The notes beneath the pieces are model-generated. The model made no database searches, was not told the DNA's origin, and saw only the letters and a program-made list of their open reading frames with translations. The translations under genes were made by a program, and so were the position numbers. This document shows positions 1 to 5,735 of a stretch of DNA of 12,223 nucleotides, piece by piece. This DNA comes from CAZCFB01 sp964511535 (GTDB taxonomy: Bacteria > Myxococcota_A > Polyangia > GCA-2747355 > CAZCFB01): assembly GCA_964511535.1 (NCBI GenBank), contig CAZEFW010000208.1:1-12223 (forward strand). The letters run 5' to 3'. Position 1 is the first letter of the stretch. Each line of letters opens with the position of its first letter.

Positions 1-387
1 AATTAAGCGGGTCCTTGGACAGGTCCACGCACAGCCCGCTGCAGTTTGTCAGCCCCGCCTGGCATGACAGCGCGCACTTGCTGGCCGAGCACACCTCGCC
101 CGCCTTGCACGCGGTGGCGCACGTGCCGCAGTTGAGCGGATCATCCTTCAGGTCGACGCACAGCCCGCTGCAGTTTGTCAGCCCGGCCTGGCACGACAGC
201 GCGCACTGTCCCGCCGAGCACACCTCGCCCGCCTTGCAGGTGGTGGCGCACGCGCCGCAGTTGAAGATGTCGTTGTTGAGGTTGACGCACTTGCCGCTGC
301 AGTTTGTCAGCCCGGCCTGGCACGACAGCGCGCACTTGCCGTTGGAGCACACCTCGCCCGGCTTGCAGCTGTTGCCGCAGACGCCGC
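1..387 (-). repeat. Three tandem 129-bp coding repeats (43 residues each)
   Basis: The anchor GCTGCAGTTTGTCAGCCC occurs at 38, 167 and 296, an exact 129-bp period that keeps the reading frame. Each unit encodes a copy of the 8-cysteine module including CALSCQAGLTNCSG. The DNA is nearly identical even at synonymous positions, which suggests recent tandem duplication or gene conversion. Units further upstream in the same gene (beyond about 390) are diverged and carry insertions. The array probably continues past base 1. Confidence 0.85.
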
Positions 388-829
388 AGTTGTTGTTGTC
401 CGACTTGAGGTTGGTGCACACCCGCGGGCCCGCGTCGCCGCCGCCGCACTTGGACAACCCCTTGGGGCAGGCCAGCTCACACCTCCCGCCGCTGCACTCC
501 TTGCCGGAGGCGCACGCGTTGCCGCACTTGCCGCAGTTCTTCGGATCCGTGTCGAGCACCGCGCAGTAGTCGCCGCCGGAGCCCTTGCACAGGGCCTGGC
601 CGGCCGGGCAGCTGGTGATGCACTTGCTGTTGGCGCACACCTTGCCCGCGGGGCACCTGGCGTGGCACTGGCCGCAGTGCTTGGGATCGTTGTCGAGGTT
701 GACGCACACCCCGCTGCACGCCTTGGCGCCGTCGGGGCACCACACCTCGTTGGCATCGCAGCCCCACAGCGTGGACAGGGCCAGGAGGGTGATAAGGACA
801 GAAAGAGATCGACGCACTCTGCTCGGCAT
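1..829 (-). CDS. Cysteine-rich repeat lipoprotein, C-terminus cut by the window edge
   Basis: The frame stays open from the start to base 1, so the C-terminus lies outside the window. The first residues are basic, followed by a hydrophobic stretch ending in the lipobox-like LSTLWGC, so this is probably a secreted lipoprotein with lipidated Cys24. The rest is almost entirely cysteine-rich. Early degenerate units (NCGKCGNAC, CASGKECSGGRC) are followed by three near-identical 43-residue units, each with 8 Cys in the pattern CxxCxxxCx5Cx4CxxxCx6CxxxC. Such modules are common in large myxobacterial surface proteins and are often misnamed in automated annotation. They probably form disulfide-stabilised extracellular rods or binding domains, but the function is unknown. 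I chose the ATG at 829 because GAGG lies 9 nt upstream. The in-frame ATG at 838 has that GAGG directly against it, with no usable spacing. It is probably transcribed alone from a promoter at 932-961. Confidence 0.85.
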   Translation of the reverse strand, partial: MPSRVRRSLSVLITLLALSTLWGCDANEVWCPDGAKACSGVCVNLDNDPKHCGQCHARCPAGKVCANSKCITSCPAGQALCKGSGGDYCAVLDTDPKNCGKCGNACASGKECSGGRCELACPKGLSKCGGGDAGPRVCTNLKSDNNNCGVCGNSCKPGEVCSNGKCALSCQAGLTNCSGKCVNLNNDIFNCGACATTCKAGEVCSAGQCALSCQAGLTNCSGLCVDLKDDPLNCGTCATACKAGEVCSASKCALSCQAGLTNCSGLCVDLSKDPLN

Positions 830-931
830 TGACTTCATCCTCGCAGGCTCCGGAGGCGACGGGGAGCGCGGAGCGGGTGCCGTGAGAGCGAGATCACCGC
901 CGAGCCTGCCCTGGGGTGGTCCTGAACTCCA

Positions 932-961
932 AGTATCGAGGCCGGACGCGCGAGGGGTCAA
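932..961 (-). promoter_or_regulatory. Candidate sigma70-type promoter for the cysteine-rich lipoprotein
   Basis: On the minus strand TTGACC (956-961; 5 of 6 to TTGACA) is followed after 18 nt by GATACT (932-937; 4 of 6 to TATAAT). It lies about 100 nt upstream of the lipoprotein start, in the gap after the radical SAM stop codon. It is a consensus match only. Because it sits downstream of a same-strand gene, read-through from that gene is also possible. Confidence 0.35.
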
Positions 962-988
962 GCAGCCGGCTTACCAAACGCCGGATCT

Positions 989-2497
989 TCAGATCGGCTG
1001 GAGCCGCTCGGCGCCGGGCGCCATGGCGCCGGAGCGCAGCGCGAAGGGCGAGGCGGTGGCCAGCTCGGGCGGCTCTGGCGGCGGCGCGGGGGAGGGCTGG
1101 CTCCAGAAATTGGTGCCCCGCAGCAGGTCGCGCAGGAAGCGGTGCTTGTTGTACGGCAACAGCCGCTCGTAGAGCCACCGCAGCGAGGGGGTGGCTCGGT
1201 AGTGCCACAGGTAGACCTCGTGCACGTTGAGCAGCGTGAGCAGGGCGGCGCGCAGCACCGGCTGGAACTGGGAGAAGAGCGCCTTGTTGGCGTAGGCGTG
1301 CCGGCCCAGGCGGGCCCTGTGCGCGGGAGAGTAGTAGCGGCGCATCAGCCAGCGGATGCCCTTCTCCAGCTCCCGGGCGGACATGTTGGCCGGGCGATGC
1401 ACGGCGCGGTCCTTGCCGATGTAGTGGTCGTAGTTGGTGGTGCGGATTCTGCCCTGGCGCAGGTAGCGCGTGTAGGACGGCGTCCCCGGGAAGGGGATCT
1501 CCACGGTGAAGGTGCTGTGGTAGATGCCCGAGTCGCGCAAGAACGCCCAGGTCTGCTCGAAGATGTCGGGTGGGTCCCAGTCGAAGCCGAACATCCAGTT
1601 GGCCGTGGCCGCGATGCCGGCGTCCTGGATGTTCTGGATGATGCGGGTGTACCGCTCCACCTGGGCCCCCTTACCCGTGCGGTCCAGGCTGTCCTGGCAC
1701 ACCGACTCGAAGCCGGTGCTGATCAGCCCGCAGCCCGCCTGCTGGGCCAGATGGACCCGGTCCGGATCCATTGCAAACTCGTGGCGCACCTGCATGCCGA
1801 AGGGCAGGTCGTTGTGGCGGCGCAGCTCGCGGAACAGCTCGCGGGTGTAGTCCATGTCCCCCGCCAGGTTGTCGTCGACGAAGTACATGGCGCGGAAGTG
1901 GGCCGGGCGCTGGCGCAGCTGCTCGATGACATGGCGGATCGGGTAGGTGCGGTAGCCGCGGGTCATGCGCTTGGCGAAGCAGAACGCGCAGGTGGAGGAG
2001 CAGCCGCGCGATGCGATGAGCGGGAAGTAGAACTGCTGGTAGCGGTTCAGCTTCATCAGGTCGATCCGCGGCAGCGGCAGCTCGGCCAGATCGGGCGGCG
2101 GGTCGTTGTAGATCCCCTCCACCAGCGCGGGGTTGGTCAGCATCTGATCGCAGATGCGCCGCCAGGAGGTCTCGCCCTCGCCCATGACCACCGCGTCGGC
2201 GTGCTGCAGCCCCTCCTCGGGCAGGGCGGTGACATGGTGGCCGCCGATGACCACCTTCACCCCGCGGGCGCGGTACCAGTCTGCCAGGGCGTAGGCCGCG
2301 TTGATGCGGGGCACCGAGGCGGTGATCCCCACCAGGTCCACCGGCTCGTCCATCACCAGCCGCTCCCGCAGCAGGTCCACGATGCAGACCTCGAAATGCT
2401 CCTCGGGCGTCACCGCGGCGATGGACGCCAGGGTCAACGTGGGCACCTCCAGCTCCCACGGGATCGTGATCAGCTTGACGCGCAGCTTTCTGGACAT
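989..2497 (-). CDS. B12-binding-domain-like radical SAM protein
   Basis: This 502-residue protein has a Rossmann-like N-terminal domain (about residues 1-135) of the kind that precedes many radical SAM enzymes. It includes VDLVGITASVPR and the conserved IGGHHVTALPEE ... VVMGEGE. The radical SAM core follows, with CxxxCxxC as Cys166, Cys170 and Cys173 in RGCSSTCAFC, expected to hold the [4Fe-4S] cluster that cleaves S-adenosylmethionine. The C-terminal part (FPGTPSYTRYLR, then MSARELEKGIRWLMRRYYSP) resembles the helical tail of related family members. The DxHxxG cobalamin-ligand motif is not visible, so cobalamin may bind without a protein histidine ligand, or not at all. I chose ATG 2497 because MSRKLRVKLITIPWE matches where family proteins begin; a GTG at 2560 would add 21 residues. 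Neither start has a good Shine-Dalgarno. The substrate cannot be predicted, as no pathway genes sit beside it. Confidence 0.9.
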   Translation of the reverse strand: MSRKLRVKLITIPWELEVPTLTLASIAAVTPEEHFEVCIVDLLRERLVMDEPVDLVGITASVPRINAAYALADWYRARGVKVVIGGHHVTALPEEGLQHADAVVMGEGETSWRRICDQMLTNPALVEGIYNDPPPDLAELPLPRIDLMKLNRYQQFYFPLIASRGCSSTCAFCFAKRMTRGYRTYPIRHVIEQLRQRPAHFRAMYFVDDNLAGDMDYTRELFRELRRHNDLPFGMQVRHEFAMDPDRVHLAQQAGCGLISTGFESVCQDSLDRTGKGAQVERYTRIIQNIQDAGIAATANWMFGFDWDPPDIFEQTWAFLRDSGIYHSTFTVEIPFPGTPSYTRYLRQGRIRTTNYDHYIGKDRAVHRPANMSARELEKGIRWLMRRYYSPAHRARLGRHAYANKALFSQFQPVLRAALLTLLNVHEVYLWHYRATPSLRWLYERLLPYNKHRFLRDLLRGTNFWSQPSPAPPPEPPELATASPFALRSGAMAPGAERLQPI

Positions 2498-2577
2498 GAA
2501 GGGAGCCAGGTTAGCAGGGCCGCCAAATAGGTCAACGGGGGTTTCAGCGCCTCCAGGCACGCTGGCATTCCGCCATC

Positions 2578-2626
2578 CTTAAAATGTCAAGTGGTGGGGT
2601 CTGACCCCCCTATATGACATTTTAAG
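2578..2626. repeat. 49-bp concentric palindrome (REP/MITE-like unit)
   Basis: Perfect 12-bp outer arms CTTAAAATGTCA (2578-2589) and TGACATTTTAAG (2615-2626) flank an inner palindrome GGGGTCTGACCCC (2596-2608). Both share exactly the same centre, T2602, with symmetric 6-nt unpaired stretches between arms. The outer arms are AT-rich in otherwise GC-rich DNA. It lies in the 172-bp gap between the Nudix and radical SAM genes. The layout resembles short palindromic repeats mobilised in trans by RAYT/IS200-like transposases, and the folded RNA could also terminate or stabilise the Nudix transcript. No transposase is present in the window. Confidence 0.7.
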
Positions 2627-2669
2627 TGGGCAGCCAGCGGCGCGTCCATTCCGTCATTTCGTGGTTCTG

Positions 2670-3281
2670 TCATTCGCGCTCGGAGGGCGCGATCCGCCCC
2701 ATCAGCGTGCCCAATATCCGATAAGTCAGCCCCCAGATCACCTCGCCGTCATGCCGCCAGCAGGGGAACGCCTTGGACACCGGGCCGAGGCGGTAGCGGA
2801 AGCTGCTGTCCAGGGCGCCGGAGGCTGCGCGCGCCAGGGGCAGCCAGAATACGCGCTGGGCCTCCTCGCGCGGCTCGGGCCGGGCGGCCCCGTCCACGAA
2901 GAAGACCACCGGCGTGACATGCAGCGGGCGTGAGGAGACCGAGACCAGCGGCTTGAGGGGCGGGAGGTGGCCCACCAGCTCGCCCTGTCGCCTCAGGTCG
3001 ATGCCCACCTCCTCCTCGGTCTCCCGAATGGCGGTGTTCGCGGCGCTGCCGTCTCCCTCCTCGGCGCGGCCCCCTGGCAGGGACACATGCCCCGACCAGG
3101 GATCCCCCCGCTGCTCGATGCGCCGCATGAGCAGCACCTCCGGGTCCACGCCGCCTGGGGCGAAGCGCAGCGGCACCGCCACCGCCGCCCCCCGCATGAA
3201 GAACCGCGGCACAGGAGGCGCTCCCTGCCCCTGAAACGCCGCCCGAAAATCATCGCGCCTCATGGTCCACCGCCCCTGCAC
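2670..3281 (-). CDS. Nudix hydrolase, CoA-pyrophosphatase (NudL) type
   Basis: The protein has 203 residues. The Nudix signature is clear: SGHVSLPGGRAEEGDG followed by RETEEEVGID, with the metal-binding REXXEEXG. The region before it, VLLMRRIEQRGDPWSGHVSLPGG, matches the extended motif typical of NudL-like enzymes, which hydrolyse CoA and its derivatives to 4'-phosphopantetheine and adenosine 3',5'-bisphosphate. The C-terminal VIWGLTYRILGTLMGRI is also usual for this family (W-G-x-T). The length fits. It starts 28 nt after the stop of the histone-fold gene on the same strand, so co-transcription is likely. The start is uncertain: GTG 3281 has AAGGTGG a few bases upstream, while ATG 3263 (MRRDDFRAAF) also has a G-rich stretch before it. 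The CoA substrate is inferred from family; another nucleotide diphosphate is possible. Confidence 0.9.
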   Translation of the reverse strand: MQGRWTMRRDDFRAAFQGQGAPPVPRFFMRGAAVAVPLRFAPGGVDPEVLLMRRIEQRGDPWSGHVSLPGGRAEEGDGSAANTAIRETEEEVGIDLRRQGELVGHLPPLKPLVSVSSRPLHVTPVVFFVDGAARPEPREEAQRVFWLPLARAASGALDSSFRYRLGPVSKAFPCWRHDGEVIWGLTYRILGTLMGRIAPSERE

Positions 3282-3309
3282 TCGCCACCTTGCATTCTCT
3301 GATTCTTGA

Positions 3310-3852
3310 TCAGAAGTCCCGGTCCATCACCGTCTTGCGCTCCGCGCGCGCCGCGCGCCGGATCGCCTCGTCGCATTCCTTGCGCACGATGTCGCTCAGC
3401 GCGCGCATCACGCCGTCGGAGGTCTTCATGCCCGAGCGCGCCTTGATGTACATCTTCAGCTTGGAGGCCACGATGAGGATGTCGCGCGGCAGATCATCAT
3501 CATTCAGAGAGATCTCCGGGGGAGGTCCCCCGGGGGTGACCGAAGGGGTGCGCACCGGCGCCGGGGGCGCGCTGGCCGCTTGCTTGACGATCTTTCGCCG
3601 CCGCTCCGCCGCGGCCCCGTCCGCCTGCTCCCTGTCCCACTGGGCCCGCGTGGGGGCCCGCCGCTCCTCGGCCCACGCCTCGCGATGGCGCATGGTGGGC
3701 AGGTGGGCGTCCCAGCAGGGCACCGAGCAGAACGTGAGCGGCATCTTCTTGCGGTTGCAGGTGGAGACGCTGCAAACCCAGTAGATCTCGCCGAAGGGCA
3801 ACTCCTTGCCGCAGCTGGTGCACAGCCGCCAGTAAGCTCTCGTCTCGCTCAT
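3310..3852 (-). CDS. Zinc-finger / bacterial histone-fold fusion protein
   Basis: The protein has 180 residues in three parts. Residues 8-58 hold a likely two-zinc finger: Cys11, Cys14, Cys27, Cys32, Cys42 and Cys46 with His50 and His56. FCSVPCWDAHLPTMRH resembles the end of MYND/HIT-type fingers. Residues 60-120 are a charged, then Pro-rich linker. Residues 121-180 look like a histone fold: helix 1 LPRDILIVASKLKMYIKARSG, a loop with KTS, a long helix 2 GVMRALSDIVRKECDEAIRRA, then ERKTVMDRDF. The last matches the RKTV-x-x-x-D loop of archaeal and bacterial histones. The protein stops right there, so helix 3 is missing or minimal. DNA binding is inferred from fold; partner and targets are unknown. 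I chose ATG 3852; ATG 3861 would add three residues. A TATCAT hexamer ends 7 nt before 3852 and no Shine-Dalgarno is visible. The Nudix gene follows on the same strand. Confidence 0.75.
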   Translation of the reverse strand: MSETRAYWRLCTSCGKELPFGEIYWVCSVSTCNRKKMPLTFCSVPCWDAHLPTMRHREAWAEERRAPTRAQWDREQADGAAAERRRKIVKQAASAPPAPVRTPSVTPGGPPPEISLNDDDLPRDILIVASKLKMYIKARSGMKTSDGVMRALSDIVRKECDEAIRRAARAERKTVMDRDF

Positions 3853-3897
3853 GCTGGGCATGATAGCGCAATCGCCTCGTGCTGGTACCATGGCGCG
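3853..3897. promoter_or_regulatory. 45-bp divergent start region with possible overlapping promoters
   Basis: The histone-fold gene (minus) and the glycosyltransferase (plus) start only 45 bp apart. On the plus strand TACCAT (3886-3891) ends 6 nt before ATG 3898. On the minus strand TATCAT (3860-3865) ends 7 nt before ATG 3852. Neither start has a Shine-Dalgarno. This spacing would place transcription starts at or beside the ATGs, as in leaderless genes. I see no convincing -35 hexamer for either direction. Confidence 0.35.
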
Positions 3898-5574
3898 ATG
3901 CCCGCCGCCCTCCTCCGGTCGCTGCTGGTCCCCGCCGGCCTGACTTTGCTGTTCCTGTACCAGGTCAGCCTGGCCGGTGCCGAGCCCATGGAGGACGCCT
4001 TCATCACCTTCCGCTACGCCGACAACCTGGCCAGCGGCGGCGGCTTCGCCTTCAACGCCGGTGAGGCGCCCTGCCAGGGGTTCACCGGCTTCGCCTGGCT
4101 CTTTTTGCTGGCCGGGCTCCGGCTGCTGGGGGCCCAGACCCAGCTGACGGCGCAGCTCCTGGGCCTCGGCTTCTCCCTGCTGGCCATCCTGCTGGTCCAT
4201 CGCACGGCCCTGGGGCTGAGGCTGTCCACGCCGTGGCTGCCCCCGCTGCTGCTATGCCTGTCCGCGCACCACGTGCACCACGCCACCAGCGGCATGGAGA
4301 CGGCGCTGTTTACCCTCTGCCTCGCCGCGGCCACCCACCTGACCCTGCTGCCGCGGCCGGGCAAGGCCGCGTTCGGGCTGCACCTGCTCTGCCTGGTGCT
4401 GCTGGCCCTGGCCCGTCCCGAGGGGCCGGCCCTCGGGCTCGTGCTGCTGGCGGCGGCGTGGGTCGGCCGGGGAGAAGATCCAGGCCAGCGAAAGCGGGTG
4501 CTGCTCATCGCGGCGGCCCTGGTCAGCTGCTACGCGCTCTTTACGCTGTGGCGCTACCTCACCTTCGGCACCCTGCTCTCGTCGCCTGCCACGGTGAAGC
4601 TCTTCCAGTGGCACCAGGGCACAGGCCCTCGCCTGCTGGCCGGGCTGCGGTACGCCGCCGGGTTCTTCCGCACTCACCCCACCGTGCCCATTGCCCTGCT
4701 GGCCCTGGCGCCGGCGCTCTGGGCCCGGCACCTGTCTCGCGGCGCGCGGGTGGTGCTGGCCCTGTGGCTGGCCGGCGCGGGCGTCATCGTGCTGGAGGGG
4801 GGAGACGCGGCCCACTTCCCCCACTGGCGGTTCTTCGCCCCGCTGCTGCCCGCGCTCTGCCTGGGCTGCGGCCTCGCCCTGCACTGGATCCACCCTCGCC
4901 TGAGCACCCGCGGCAGGGGCTGGCTGGCTGCCGCGACGGTGGTGCTCATGAGCTTTCACCTCCCCGGCGTGTACATGAACCTGGCGTTCACCGAGTTTCA
5001 CAACCCATCACCCAGCGGCGTGGCCTTCGGCGTGCTTGATGATCCTCTTTCGCCCCACGAGTTTCGCGCCCGCGGTGGGTTGTGGCACCACCTGACCCGA
5101 CGGCTGCGTCCGTCCGGCGGCCTGGAGTTTGCCCTGGCCCGGTGGCTGGAGCGGCGGGTGCCGGCCGCGTCCCGGCTGGCCACGGGGCAGATGGGCATGA
5201 TCCCGTACTATTCGCGCCTGCGCGCCTACGACCTGGTGGGCCTCACCTGCTGCGAGCTCTCCAGGGTCGGGCGTTCGCCGGCGCGACTGAAGGTGTTGAA
5301 GCGGCTCAAGCCGGACCTGGTGCTGCTGTTCGACCTGGATTTCAAGTACTTTCGCAGGGATCTACGCGCCGGGCCCTACCGGCTGAGCCGTGCCTTCCGC
5401 CTGGCCCGCGAAGAGGAGGAGCCGGGCGTTGGTGCGCGCACCTACTACCTGTTCAGCCTCCCCGGGGTGATGTCCTGTCCCTCCTCCAGCCAGCAGGTGC
5501 CCCTGATGCCCGCGCATGCGGAGCAGGCCCTGAGCCTGGCCAGAGACTGTATCGTGGAGCTTGCCCCTCGCTGA
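3898..5574 (+). CDS. GT-C family integral membrane glycosyltransferase (AftB-like)
   Basis: This 558-residue polytopic membrane protein has a first membrane helix at about residues 5-27, then MEDAFITFRYADNLASG and GFAFNAGE with QGFTGFAWLFLL. This is the typical first loop of a large GT-C family in which an acidic pair binds metal and the polyprenyl-phosphate donor. Here the pair is Glu32-Asp33 rather than the more usual Asp-Asp. Further family landmarks are SGMETALFTL (131-140), GGDAAHFPHWRFFAPLLPAL (301-320) and YDLVGLTCCELSR (444-456) in the periplasmic C-terminal domain. Many hydrophobic segments lie between residues 63 and 360. It probably moves a sugar from a lipid-linked donor to an envelope glycan, glycolipid or protein on the periplasmic side; the acceptor is unknown. 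The frame extends upstream without a stop, but residues before ATG 3898 look unlike the family and overlap the divergent gene. Confidence 0.85.
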   Translation: MPAALLRSLLVPAGLTLLFLYQVSLAGAEPMEDAFITFRYADNLASGGGFAFNAGEAPCQGFTGFAWLFLLAGLRLLGAQTQLTAQLLGLGFSLLAILLVHRTALGLRLSTPWLPPLLLCLSAHHVHHATSGMETALFTLCLAAATHLTLLPRPGKAAFGLHLLCLVLLALARPEGPALGLVLLAAAWVGRGEDPGQRKRVLLIAAALVSCYALFTLWRYLTFGTLLSSPATVKLFQWHQGTGPRLLAGLRYAAGFFRTHPTVPIALLALAPALWARHLSRGARVVLALWLAGAGVIVLEGGDAAHFPHWRFFAPLLPALCLGCGLALHWIHPRLSTRGRGWLAAATVVLMSFHLPGVYMNLAFTEFHNPSPSGVAFGVLDDPLSPHEFRARGGLWHHLTRRLRPSGGLEFALARWLERRVPAASRLATGQMGMIPYYSRLRAYDLVGLTCCELSRVGRSPARLKVLKRLKPDLVLLFDLDFKYFRRDLRAGPYRLSRAFRLAREEEEPGVGARTYYLFSLPGVMSCPSSSQQVPLMPAHAEQALSLARDCIVELAPR

Positions 5575-5658
5575 TCACGAATCTGGCCCGGGCTACAGTT
5601 TGGGCGGAAAAATCCAGCTTAACGGTTCAAATTCAATGAGATTTATGGGAATTTGCCG

Positions 5659-5687
5659 TTGACATACTGGCCATTGTCTTCAAAATC
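5659..5687 (+). promoter_or_regulatory. Possible promoter upstream of the histidine kinase
   Basis: A perfect TTGACA (5659-5664) lies in the AT-rich 161-bp gap after the glycosyltransferase. At 17 nt spacing the -10 position reads AAAATC (5682-5687), a poor match. The rest of 5575-5735 holds no gene and no clear terminator hairpin with a T-run. The local AT-richness and the perfect -35 suggest the kinase has its own promoter. Confidence 0.3.
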
Positions 5688-5723
5688 CATATTGAAGGTA
5701 GACAAGGGCGGGGCACCCAGGCC

Positions 5724-5729
5724 GAGGAG
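5724..5729 (+). promoter_or_regulatory. Shine-Dalgarno site GAGGAG of the histidine kinase
   Basis: GAGGAG ends 6 nt before ATG 5736. This strong, well-spaced site fixes the kinase start and contrasts with the starts in the divergent pairs, which lack one. Confidence 0.75.
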
Positions 5730-5735
5730 TGCAAG

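Noticed and set aside
15..569. Plus-strand open frame with repeated HSPLQFVSPAWHDSAH
   Set aside because: The repeats are simply the antisense reading of the 129-bp cysteine-rich repeats. The minus-strand frame has a lipoprotein signal and the known Cys pattern.
1142..2530. 462-codon plus-strand open frame opposite the radical SAM gene
   Set aside because: It is antisense to a gene with clear motifs, and its composition (Val, Gln, His, Arg, Gly) is typical of a GC-rich shadow frame. No domain is recognisable.
3298..3314. 6-bp hairpin TCTGAT-TCTTG-ATCAGA at the end of the histone-fold gene
   Set aside because: Short stem overlapping the stop codon with no T-run; not convincing as a terminator, and the Nudix gene follows closely.
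3580..3897. N-terminal extension of the glycosyltransferase to 3580
   Set aside because: It overlaps the histone-fold gene antisense, lacks membrane or family character, and the family N-terminus begins at 3898.
3853..4200. N-terminal extension of the histone-fold gene to 4200
   Set aside because: The extra residues are Gln/Gly/Glu-rich antisense of the glycosyltransferase, and the zinc finger begins a few residues after ATG 3852.
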